DNA of 20,017 nucleotides from a virus. The translations under genes and the position numbers were made by a program. Below, in pieces: positions 13,572 to 20,017 of this stretch (positions are counted from its first letter, which is position 1; each line of letters starts with the position of its first letter). The notes beneath the pieces are model-generated. The model saw only the letters and a list, made by a program, of their open reading frames with translations, was not told the origin of the DNA and made no database searches. Location of the stretch: positions 1 through 20,017 of IMG/VR virus record IMGVR_UViG_3300035204_000687. One strand, 5' to 3'.

Positions 13572-16500
13572 TTAGTTCCCCAATTTTGCTATTTCTCCTG
13601 TGTTTTTGATTCTCAACGGTATGTATATAAATTCAACTGATTTCACAGGCTCAATCGCGATATCTACATAAAGTTCGTTTCTATCTATTCTAGTAGAAGT
13701 GTTGTTTGTGTCATCACAAACTACTAAAAAGTCATATAATGCTCTTTGTCCAACAAGTTCTAACAAGAACGATTCAATTGCTTGTTTAATCTCATTTCTT
13801 GTTATTTCGTCATTTGGTTCAAAGATAAACGGTTTAGCAAGAAGATCTAATTGTGTTCTTAGATATACTGATAATCTTGCTACGTTTATTCTGTCCAATG
13901 CGGAAGTTGCTGTAGTTTTAGTTAAGTTACCAAAGTTTACAATTCCTGCACCTGAGAAGAAAGTAATTGGATTTACTTTAACCTCATGCATTGAATCTCT
14001 AATAGATTCTGTTACCGATATTGTTTTAAACTCGCCTGTAGCAGAATCAATGTAACCAACCGCAGTAGCATTATCAACAACACCTCTTCTTGTACCTGCT
14101 GGTGCAAACCAAGGGAAAGCAACGTTATCGTTGTTAGCCAAAGTTCTTAACATCATGTGTGATGGTGGAACAACAATATTGCCTCCTGAGTTGTCTGTTG
14201 TTAATCCTGACGGATAAAACATTCCTAAATGATCACTTGAACTTATTAAACCATCTTCGTTGTTATCAGTAGCACCTGCTGAGTTATTTGCCCAATTTTG
14301 AATTGCAGTTGCCGTTCCTTCCAATCTCAACGGTGAATCACCTACAATAAATGCAGTGTTGTTTCTGTCAGTGTTTAAGTCAATCATGTTTTGTATTGCT
14401 TCTGGATAACCTGGACAAGCAATAACGTTAAATCCTCTTTGATCTTCTCTAATTGCTTGGTTAGTATCTATTTCTGATTTCAATTGCTGTACAACAACTT
14501 GTCTTTGTGATTTTCTTCCAAAACATCCAGAACCATCAGGCTTGTTAGCCGATTTAGTAACCCATCTGTCTGGATAGTAACCACCAACTGTTTCGTTGCT
14601 GTATCTAATGTTACCTAATCCGCTTGATCCCGAACCTGGATATTTTGTAGTAGTAATATGACTGTTTTTGTATTCTTTTACATTGTATCCGCTTCTTCTA
14701 GTATTCCAAAGCATTATACCTTGTGGGTAAAGTGCTGGATCTGGAGCATCTGGATCCAAGAAACCATCACTTAATAAATCTTTAATACTTGATGCATCAC
14801 CAGCCTGAGAACTGTTATTTCCACTTCTTTCTGCCACTGTATGCCATCTAGCATCTGCAAATAAAATACCATCTTCTGTTGTTTGATCTGCTTTGTCAAC
14901 TAATTCCCAAGCCGCTCCAGTTGTTGTAACTGCTACTTGGTTTGCAGTATTAGTTGAACTTAAAGTAGCCGCTGTATTGTATTTGTAAAGTTTTGGATAG
15001 TTTTCTAAATCACTTGTATCAATCCATAAGTCATTAATAACAAGAGGTGTTCCATCTGACTGCGTAGTTGGTGCAGTTGCACTAAATTGTGGACCATTTG
15101 GATCTGTTGCTGAGTATGCTGTTTTGTAACCTACCCAAGTTGAACCGTTGTGTGACATGATGTCCGCTTCATCAACCTTAGTGTCATACCATAATGTACC
15201 GTCTGTTGGTTCTTCACTTGGCTGACTTGTTGAAGCAGTGTAACTTAAACGTTTCCAGTTTGTAGCAATTACTTCGTTACCTACTGTTGAGTCTTCTGAA
15301 TCACCTGTTGGTGCAACATATAAGTTGGCAAGTTTTGTTGTTGAAAGTGCATCATATCCACCGTAAGTATGTGCTGTTGATGTACCAAAACCAGCATCAT
15401 CAAGTGGAGTACCTGATGTGTTGTTCATTCTAAATTCACCACCTAATTTGTGTTTAATTTGAATAGCACCTGTGTACTCACCTTCAGTTATAACTGATGC
15501 AGTTAAGTTCGTGAATCCAGCGGCTGTGAATGCTGTAACAAAATCATCTGCATCACCCAAAGTCGAACCATCTCCAGAGGTCATAGTAACTGTTTTAGCA
15601 GTATCAAGTGCTTCTTGATTTTTTAATGACTCTCTGACAGTGAACGTTTCGTTTGCTGTGAAACTTGGGAACGTAGTTTTTGAAGATATAATTGTTTCTC
15701 CGCCTTCATATCTAAAGATTTGAAAGTCACCAACGTTTGGTGTTGAATCTGATTGTCCGTCTACAGTTTCTTCAGTAATATTATATTGAGTATATAAATC
15801 ACCAGCACTTAACGCCGTTCCACCATTAGTTGGATCTAAATTATAAATCGCTGAATGGTTTGTTGCATAAAGTGGTGCACTTACAGTACTAAAAGCTGAA
15901 CTTCCTGTACTATAAAGTTTTGCAACTATACTAGCACCTGAGTTAGCAGTTGATGTTTTAAACCAAACAGAACCATTAGGTCTGTTTTCATCTGCTGTTT
16001 TCCAAGTTGGTCTACTAGTGTGTTTTGCTTGTAAGAATTTTGTACCGTTATAAGTCCCGGCAGTAATTCCTAAAGAAGCAAGTAATCCTGTGCTTTCTTC
16101 AATTCTAATTGTGTTGAAACCTGCTGTTGAATCACCAAATCCCAAACCATTGTGGAATATTTCTAAGTTTCCTGTTGTTGAATTTACTGATGCAGTAACT
16201 CCTGCCGCGTTGGCAGTGTTAATAGCTGTTGCAACATCTGATAATGCTGTACCACCAGATGTGACCTCTATACCGTTAACCTGCATTTTGTGACCACTTG
16301 TTACTGTCGTTCCTGAAGCAACTGAAAATACTGGTAACGTTAAATGCCAAGCACTTGAACCTACATGTACCCAAGTGTTGCTTGAAGATTTTTTGTAAAT
16401 CTTGTTGCTAACGTGAGTTGTGTTGATAGCATAGTCACCTTGTGAACCAATTGATGTTTTTGGTGCACCTGTTGAACTGTTACCTACTAGTTCAGATACT

Positions 16501-17000
16501 TTAGTAATCAATGTCGGTGTTTTTTCTGTAAATTTTTGATTTGTTTGAGACCACTCAAATATACCATAACTGCTTGATGCAAGGTCAAACCAGTATGTAC
16601 CATCTGCTGGGTCTGCTGTTGGAGCCGAAGCACTACCTATTAAATCTGATGTGTCTACATTTACTCTTAATACATATGCTCTGTTGGCTATACCTAAAAA
16701 TGAATATGCCGCTTGTAAGCCGTACTCATTTAATTCATATCCATGTAATGGATTGCCTGAAGCATCTGAGTAAAATTTTGGATCTCCAAATGTTTCTGTT
16801 AATTCTCTTTGTGATGAAACCAAGTATGCTGTGTTAGCGTTTGCAGTTGTTGTTCCTGCCGCTGTTCCAGATCCGGCTCCATTATTTTTGTCTTGACTAG
16901 ATGCTACTATAAAAAGAGGAGTTGTACCCGCATCTGATGGTACGTAAAAACTTTCGTTTATTATCGAAACGTCTACTCCTGGTGATGTTAAAGTTGCCAT
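13572..17000 (-). CDS. 18: Contractile tail sheath protein gp18, very long form
   Basis: A 1142-residue sheath protein, far longer than T4 gp18 (659). The N-terminus (MATLTSPGVDVSIINESFYV, then ELNEYGLQAAYSFLGIANRAYVLRV) and C-terminal third (about 755-1142; YPQGIMLWNTRRSGYNVKEY, FNVIACPGYPEAIQNMIDL, and RRGVVDNATA) carry the sheath core. The end (about 1020-1140: NFGNLTKTTATSALDRINVARL, ELYVDIAIEPVKSVEFIYI) is the conserved part that links subunits. Between about 120 and 750 lie Ser/Thr/Gly-rich domains with repeated W-x-D-T motifs, probably surface decoration. ATG 17000 has an AAGGAGA Shine-Dalgarno and a TATAAATA box about 40 nt upstream. Sheath contraction drives the tube through the host envelope. 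Confidence 0.93.
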   Translation of the reverse strand: MATLTSPGVDVSIINESFYVPSDAGTTPLFIVASSQDKNNGAGSGTAAGTTTANANTAYLVSSQRELTETFGDPKFYSDASGNPLHGYELNEYGLQAAYSFLGIANRAYVLRVNVDTSDLIGSASAPTADPADGTYWFDLASSSYGIFEWSQTNQKFTEKTPTLITKVSELVGNSSTGAPKTSIGSQGDYAINTTHVSNKIYKKSSSNTWVHVGSSAWHLTLPVFSVASGTTVTSGHKMQVNGIEVTSGGTALSDVATAINTANAAGVTASVNSTTGNLEIFHNGLGFGDSTAGFNTIRIEESTGLLASLGITAGTYNGTKFLQAKHTSRPTWKTADENRPNGSVWFKTSTANSGASIVAKLYSTGSSAFSTVSAPLYATNHSAIYNLDPTNGGTALSAGDLYTQYNITEETVDGQSDSTPNVGDFQIFRYEGGETIISSKTTFPSFTANETFTVRESLKNQEALDTAKTVTMTSGDGSTLGDADDFVTAFTAAGFTNLTASVITEGEYTGAIQIKHKLGGEFRMNNTSGTPLDDAGFGTSTAHTYGGYDALSTTKLANLYVAPTGDSEDSTVGNEVIATNWKRLSYTASTSQPSEEPTDGTLWYDTKVDEADIMSHNGSTWVGYKTAYSATDPNGPQFSATAPTTQSDGTPLVINDLWIDTSDLENYPKLYKYNTAATLSSTNTANQVAVTTTGAAWELVDKADQTTEDGILFADARWHTVAERSGNNSSQAGDASSIKDLLSDGFLDPDAPDPALYPQGIMLWNTRRSGYNVKEYKNSHITTTKYPGSGSSGLGNIRYSNETVGGYYPDRWVTKSANKPDGSGCFGRKSQRQVVVQQLKSEIDTNQAIREDQRGFNVIACPGYPEAIQNMIDLNTDRNNTAFIVGDSPLRLEGTATAIQNWANNSAGATDNNEDGLISSSDHLGMFYPSGLTTDNSGGNIVVPPSHMMLRTLANNDNVAFPWFAPAGTRRGVVDNATAVGYIDSATGEFKTISVTESIRDSMHEVKVNPITFFSGAGIVNFGNLTKTTATSALDRINVARLSVYLRTQLDLLAKPFIFEPNDEITRNEIKQAIESFLLELVGQRALYDFLVVCDDTNNTSTRIDRNELYVDIAIEPVKSVEFIYIPLRIKNTGEIAKLGN

Positions 17001-17039
17001 TTTACGTGTTCTCCTTGCAAGTTATACGTATACTAGAGT

Positions 17040-17047
17040 TATTTATA
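17040..17047 (-). promoter_or_regulatory. Perfect late box TATAAATA before gp18
   Basis: TATAAATA on the minus strand lies 39 nt before the gp18 ATG, leaving room for a normal leader with an AAGGAGA ribosome site. It is the conventional late promoter of the window. The rest of the 116-bp divergent gap (17001-17116) holds a CCTATATAGG palindrome (17090-17099) and the plus-strand box of the next gene. Confidence 0.75.
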
Positions 17048-17102
17048 TTATCATACTGTTTTTACGATAAAATTTACCATTTTTTGGTACCTATATAGGC
17101 GA

Positions 17103-17110
17103 CGTAAATA
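17103..17110 (+). promoter_or_regulatory. Late-like box CGTAAATA before the plus-strand Zn gene
   Basis: CGTAAATA keeps the TAAATA core and ends 6 nt before ATG 17117. It is divergent from the gp18 box about 55 bp away. It has one mismatch to NATAAATA, and a weak promoter is all that can be claimed. Confidence 0.35.
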
Positions 17111-17116
17111 ACATAT

Positions 17117-17476
17117 ATGAACAAAACTATACGACCTTTGTGTGTGGAATGTAAAGCAAAGCCTAGAGCATATGCTTATCAGAAAGCAGGTAAAATATAC
17201 TGGCGTAGATTATGTGATACTTGTAATCGCAAAAAAGCGAAAAAAAAGGTTGGGGGAGTTACATATCTAGAACGGTCAGGATACAAAAAACTAAAAAAAT
17301 GTGAACTGTGTGGCTTTAAGGCACATAACTCATTACAATTAGATGTGCTGTTTGTAGATGGCAATTTAAGAAATACTACAGATACTAATTTAAAAACTGT
17401 TTGTGCTAATTGTCAAAGATTAAGCAGTGTGCGTAGACTCGGATGGCGTATTGGTGATCTTATTGCTGATAATTAA
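17117..17476 (+). CDS. Zinc-ribbon protein with a degenerate HNH-like domain
   Basis: A 119-residue basic protein with four CxxC pairs (CVEC 9-12, CDTC 33-36, CELC 62-65, CANC 96-99), enough for two structural zinc sites. The second half (CELCGFKAHNSLQLDVLFVDGNLRNTTDTNLKTVCANCQ) follows the HNH layout of C-x2-C, D-G-N and C-x2-C. The residues normally HH before DGN are LF-V here and the last histidine is Gln, so nuclease activity is unlikely. A DNA- or RNA-binding role is more plausible. It stands alone on the plus strand among minus-strand genes, with no Shine-Dalgarno, and its last 57 bp overlap the dNMP kinase gene tail to tail. I recall similar proteins in marine T4-like phages. Confidence 0.8.
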   Translation: MNKTIRPLCVECKAKPRAYAYQKAGKIYWRRLCDTCNRKKAKKKVGGVTYLERSGYKKLKKCELCGFKAHNSLQLDVLFVDGNLRNTTDTNLKTVCANCQRLSSVRRLGWRIGDLIADN

Positions 17477-18022
17477 ATCAACTTTAGCAAATAGTTCTTC
17501 TTTAGTTCCGTTGTTATCAATAACAAAATCAAAAGTGCTATCTAACCAGTCCCATTCAGATTGATGAGCACCACGTTTTTTCATATCTTCTTTTGTAGGT
17601 AATTTGCCTCTTGTAACACATATAATTTTACCACCGTGTGCTCTTATAGTTTTTACTTCATTAACAAATCTTGTGTCTGAAATAACAGTGTTTTGACCTT
17701 TATATCTTCCTATACAACTATCTACCCATATAGCATCATACATTTGGCCACGCATTACCTCAGTGCCAAAATATTGTAATACCCATCTTGGTGTAACTGG
17801 TTTGTTAAACTTTTCACTCCAAAATTTATCCGGTTGTTCTCGCCATTCTCTACTTTCAGATGTGTTTCCTTCCAACATTTCTCTATCCCAATTAAACATT
17901 GATGCTACTGCATCTTTTAAACTTTTAGCAAAACTATCTCTAATGTATCCGTGTTTTTCTACCAGTCTATTTGCAACTGTATCTTTTCCAGAACCAATTA
18001 GTCCTACAATTCCTATTAGCAT
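17420..18022 (-). CDS. 1: Deoxynucleoside monophosphate kinase (gp1-like)
   Basis: A 200-residue P-loop kinase that probably phosphorylates dNMPs for phage DNA synthesis, as T4 gp1 (241 residues) does. Walker A is GLIGSGKDT (about 7-15). A later region has WVLQYFGTEVMRGQMYDAIWVD, then the SDTRFVNEV segment (about 115-123), like T4 PDTRQDHE. The C-terminal TKEELFAKVDLIISNK matches the T4 SLEELFSKI ending. The remaining tail (about ITNTPSESTHTA) lies antisense to the Zn-ribbon gene and is not seen in T4. ATG 18022 has no Shine-Dalgarno; a sigma70-like promoter ends 6 nt before it, unlike the neighbouring late-type genes. Confidence 0.88.
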   Translation of the reverse strand: MLIGIVGLIGSGKDTVANRLVEKHGYIRDSFAKSLKDAVASMFNWDREMLEGNTSESREWREQPDKFWSEKFNKPVTPRWVLQYFGTEVMRGQMYDAIWVDSCIGRYKGQNTVISDTRFVNEVKTIRAHGGKIICVTRGKLPTKEDMKKRGAHQSEWDWLDSTFDFVIDNNGTKEELFAKVDLIISNKITNTPSESTHTA

Positions 18023-18028
18023 TTATTG

Positions 18029-18057
18029 ATTATACTATTTTTTGAGACGTTTTTCAA
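18029..18057 (-). promoter_or_regulatory. Sigma70-type promoter of the dNMP kinase gene
   Basis: TTGAAA (18057-18052), 17 bp, then TATAAT (18034-18029): 11 of 12 consensus positions. The -10 box ends 6 nt before ATG 18022, so the normal start would be at or near the first codon. The -35 box lies within the end of the 61-residue gene. Confidence 0.6.
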
Positions 18058-18220
18058 TCTCTAATTTGGCTTCTTTTACCGCACCTAATATCTTTTTTCG
18101 TATGTCTAATTTTTTATTTTTTAATGCACTTATAGACATATTTTCTAAATCAGTAACAATTTGTTCTAAATCATCTATATCACATTCAGAATATTTTTTA
18201 TAACGATTGTCGCTTTTCAT
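18035..18220 (-). CDS. Small helical protein of unknown function (61 aa)
   Basis: A 61-residue highly charged protein, MKSDNRYKKYSECDIDDLEQIVTDLENMS, with a basic second half ending EIEKRLKK. Heptad-like spacing in IVTDLENM and KEAKLEIEKRL suggests a short coiled coil. No known family is recognised. It lies in the gap between gp13 and the dNMP kinase gene, with a TTTAAATA box 7 nt before its ATG. Its frame fills the gap neatly and its codons look like its neighbours', so I treat it as real but uncertain. Confidence 0.6.
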   Translation of the reverse strand: MKSDNRYKKYSECDIDDLEQIVTDLENMSISALKNKKLDIRKKILGAVKEAKLEIEKRLKK

Positions 18221-18227
18221 ATTCTTT

Positions 18228-18235
18228 TATTTAAA
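18228..18235 (-). promoter_or_regulatory. Late-like box TTTAAATA before the 61-aa gene
   Basis: TTTAAATA on the minus strand has one mismatch to NATAAATA and ends 7 nt before ATG 18220. No Shine-Dalgarno is present except a poor AAAG. Confidence 0.3.
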
Positions 18236-18251
18236 ATGATATTATTGTGAA

Positions 18252-19013
18252 TTAACCAATAACAAAACTGTGAGGTGATCCACCTTCTGCGAAATTGCCT
18301 ATTTCTAGATCTAATCTTTCCATTTCAGCAAGTCCTTGCTGTTTAAGTTCTGCACCATTTAATGTAGTACCACCTTGTGGTCCTGCAATAGTATTAAACT
18401 TACCTCGTGCTTCACCTAGCATAGTTTTTGATACTGCTAAAGTGTAATCTCTTATCCAAGGTTTAGAGTAGATATCTTTGAACAATGTAATATCAGGTCT
18501 AAAATTGTCTGTATGCATTAAAACAGTTTCAGCATCTGATCTTGGACGTTGAGTAATTGTTAATTTTTTTGTTGCTACATCAAAATGAAATTGTATAAAT
18601 GAACCAAACAATTTACCTACTAATTCTTGATAAGAAGCAAAAGCAAAGTAAGTGGCCAAACCACCTGTAGCACCTGCTCTTAACAAATATGTATTAGTGT
18701 AGGCTAAATTGAATGGTTCAAATAATGTACCGCCTTCTCCACCTTCAGTTCTGGAACCCACTGTACGTCTAAATAATTTTCTTACATTAATTACTTCATC
18801 TGGTAAAATATATGTGTTTTGATTTTCTTTTAATTCTAAAAAAGCATAAGATTCTTCAACAGCATTTGAACTACGTTGTCTATACCGATTAATAGCTCTT
18901 TCTAAAGCCGTTTGGTAGTGTTTTGGGTCTAATTCTACGTCAATCATACCCTCACCGAGATTATTTTTTACGTAATCAAATATTTCCTGTTGACCTGTTT
19001 GAAGTTCTGACAT
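18252..19013 (-). CDS. 13: Neck protein gp13
   Basis: A 253-residue homologue of T4 gp13 (309), part of the neck that closes the portal end and receives the tail. Recognisable parts are FDYVKNNLGEGMIDVELDPKHYQTALERAINRYRQRSSNAVEESYAFLELKENQNTYILPDEV and the C-terminal KPWIRDYTLAVSKTMLGEARGKFNTIAGPQGGTTLNGAELKQQGLAEMERL. I set the start at ATG 19013 (MSELQTG): it is 5 nt after a perfect TATAAATA box. The in-frame ATG at 19073 would cross the divergent gp14 start and add a hydrophobic segment foreign to the family; ATG 19019 lies in the box. Adjacent to gp14, its usual partner. Confidence 0.85.
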   Translation of the reverse strand: MSELQTGQQEIFDYVKNNLGEGMIDVELDPKHYQTALERAINRYRQRSSNAVEESYAFLELKENQNTYILPDEVINVRKLFRRTVGSRTEGGEGGTLFEPFNLAYTNTYLLRAGATGGLATYFAFASYQELVGKLFGSFIQFHFDVATKKLTITQRPRSDAETVLMHTDNFRPDITLFKDIYSKPWIRDYTLAVSKTMLGEARGKFNTIAGPQGGTTLNGAELKQQGLAEMERLDLEIGNFAEGGSPHSFVIG

Positions 19014-19018
19014 ACACA

Positions 19019-19026
19019 TATTTATA
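19019..19026 (-). promoter_or_regulatory. Perfect late box TATAAATA before gp13
   Basis: TATAAATA on the minus strand, 5 nt before ATG 19013 of gp13, inside the short divergent gap with gp14. Transcription beginning at the usual T4 distance would start at about the A of the ATG. Confidence 0.65.
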
Positions 19027-19040
19027 GGTTTGATGTATGC

Positions 19041-19048
19041 AATAAATA
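19041..19048 (+). promoter_or_regulatory. Late box AATAAATA before gp14
   Basis: AATAAATA on the plus strand fits NATAAATA and ends 8 nt before ATG 19057. It is back to back with the gp13 box 14 bp away. Confidence 0.6.
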
Positions 19049-19056
19049 TGTATGAT

Positions 19057-20017
19057 ATGCCAAGATTATCCATTTTTAAGCCAGAAAAAGGTGCTGACTA
19101 TAAATTCTTCGATCGGAACATTCGTGAGATGTTTACTGTGGGAGGCACCGATTTACACTTCCACAAATATCTAGGACCTTACGACCAAGGTGATACAAAC
19201 AAGGATGGTGAAGCATCTCCAACACAACCGCAGTATTCTGGAGACAGTTTAAATGAAAGAACTATACAAGATTTACTATTTTTAGAAAACAGAGACAGAA
19301 AATATGATGCAGATATCTATGTTATTAGAGGTATCTACAATGTACAAGATATAGACTTCAATCTAAGTCAGTTTGGTATGTTTTTACAAAATGATACTCT
19401 ATTTTTAACTGTGCATATGAATGATGTTGTTGAAAGATTAGGCAGAAAACCTATGAGTGGTGATGTAATTGAATTTCCACACATGAAAGAAGATTACAGT
19501 TTAGATGAATCTATACCAATTGCACTAAAAAGATATTATGTTATTGAAGATGTAAACAGAGCGGCAGAAGGATTTTCACAAACATGGTGGCCACACTTGT
19601 TAAGATTAAAACTTAAATCAATGGTTGACTCACAAGAGTTTAGAGATATTATTGGTGATGCTACTACTACAGGTTCGTTGGCTAGTTATATGTCAACTTA
19701 TAACAGAGAAAAAACAATCAGTGATCAAGTTTTAGCACAAGCAGAAGCAGATGCACCTAAATCAGGATTTAATTACAAACAATACTATGTTGCACCGATT
19801 GATGAAAGAGGCAATATTAGAACAGACAATATAAATTCAACAGAAAGAATAAGTTCAGATAAAAATATTAATGCAGTAATAGATACACCGGCGGCTTCTC
19901 ATTATGGTTTCTATTTAGACGGTGACGGTATTGCACCTAATGGAAATCCTGCAGGTTTTGGAATATCTTTTCCAAATGCAAATGTTGATAAAGGAGATTA
20001 TTTCTTGAGAACAGATT
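19057..20017 (+). CDS. 14: Neck protein gp14 (partial, runs off right edge)
   Basis: The frame is open for 320 residues and continues past the edge. The start MPRLSIFKPEKGADYKFFDR is followed by DLHFHKYLGPYD, ERTIQDLLFLENRDRKYDADIYVIRGIYNVQDIDFNLSQFGMFLQNDTLFLTVHMND, GDVIEFPHMKEDYSLD and RYYVIEDVNRAAEGFSQTWWPHLLRLKLK, which track T4 gp14 (256 residues: SPDLIFGED, FSNFGMQVQDEVTL, GDLIYFPMD, FEINWVEPYDPFYQLG). gp14 with gp13 forms the neck that links head and tail. This form is longer than T4 and close to cyanophage versions. No Shine-Dalgarno is present; the late box is 8 nt before the ATG. It points away from the main minus-strand block. Confidence 0.88.
   Translation, partial: MPRLSIFKPEKGADYKFFDRNIREMFTVGGTDLHFHKYLGPYDQGDTNKDGEASPTQPQYSGDSLNERTIQDLLFLENRDRKYDADIYVIRGIYNVQDIDFNLSQFGMFLQNDTLFLTVHMNDVVERLGRKPMSGDVIEFPHMKEDYSLDESIPIALKRYYVIEDVNRAAEGFSQTWWPHLLRLKLKSMVDSQEFRDIIGDATTTGSLASYMSTYNREKTISDQVLAQAEADAPKSGFNYKQYYVAPIDERGNIRTDNINSTERISSDKNINAVIDTPAASHYGFYLDGDGIAPNGNPAGFGISFPNANVDKGDYFLRTD

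Noticed and set aside
13699-14055. Plus-strand open frame opposite the sheath gene
   Set aside because: Antisense to the conserved C-terminal core of gp18, with no start signal or family features.
17086-17099. GGTACC and CCTATATAGG palindromes in the gp18 divergent gap
   Set aside because: Short AT-rich palindromes are expected by chance; no repeat of them elsewhere in the gap supports an operator.
19013-19073. Longer gp13 start at ATG 19073
   Set aside because: It would run through the gp14 start and both promoters and add a hydrophobic leader not seen in the family.

Overview
The window is a compact stretch of a strongly AT-rich double-stranded DNA phage genome. It is recognisable as a T4-like contractile-tail virus (myovirus) from its collinear set of T4 core-gene homologues: neck proteins gp13 and gp14, deoxynucleotide kinase gp1, tail sheath gp18, tail tube gp19, head-completion protein gp4, small and large terminase gp16 and gp17, ssDNA-binding protein gp32, and recombination proteins UvsX and UvsY. 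Protein style (a very long sheath, short LAGV motifs, a DxDxDG-KKA tail, a cold-shock protein, a small protein with CxxC pairs, late-promoter-like NATAAATA boxes) resembles marine T4-like phages of cyanobacteria and Pelagibacter. A marine AT-rich host is an inference. No host, lysogeny, tRNA, CRISPR or transposon sequence was seen.

Layout. Nearly everything is on the minus strand, read from high to low coordinates. On the right, gp14 (plus, running off the window) and gp13 (minus) diverge from a gap of about 40 bp carrying two back-to-back late-type boxes. Next come a 61-residue unknown gene, the dNMP kinase gene (whose tail overlaps a plus-strand Zn-ribbon/HNH-like gene), the 1142-residue sheath gene and the tube gene. 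A good intrinsic terminator follows. Then comes a head/tail/packaging run: tube-fold protein, 125-residue unknown, gp4, gp16, a protein with a capsid-targeting-like N-terminus, a 396-residue acidic protein, a cold-shock protein, gp17, a 729-residue unknown and a small membrane protein. The left quarter is the replication/recombination block (gp32, uvsX, an 80-residue unknown, uvsY), ending in a HAD-family phosphatase and a partial glycosyltransferase.

Control. The replication-type genes gp32, uvsX and dNMP kinase have good sigma70-like promoters; that of uvsX is TTGACA-17 bp-TATAAT and lies inside a hairpin that could also end gp32 transcription. Structural genes carry boxes matching the T4 late promoter TATAAATA (NATAAATA in cyanophages). 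For about nine genes the box lies only 5 to 8 nt before the ATG and no Shine-Dalgarno sequence is seen. If these boxes are promoters, transcripts would begin at or next to the start codon, that is, leaderless or nearly leaderless late mRNAs. This is the most unusual pattern in the window.

Coding density is very high. Genes are separated by a few bases or overlap at TAATG junctions, and the longest gaps are about 110 bp (before gp32 and before gp18).
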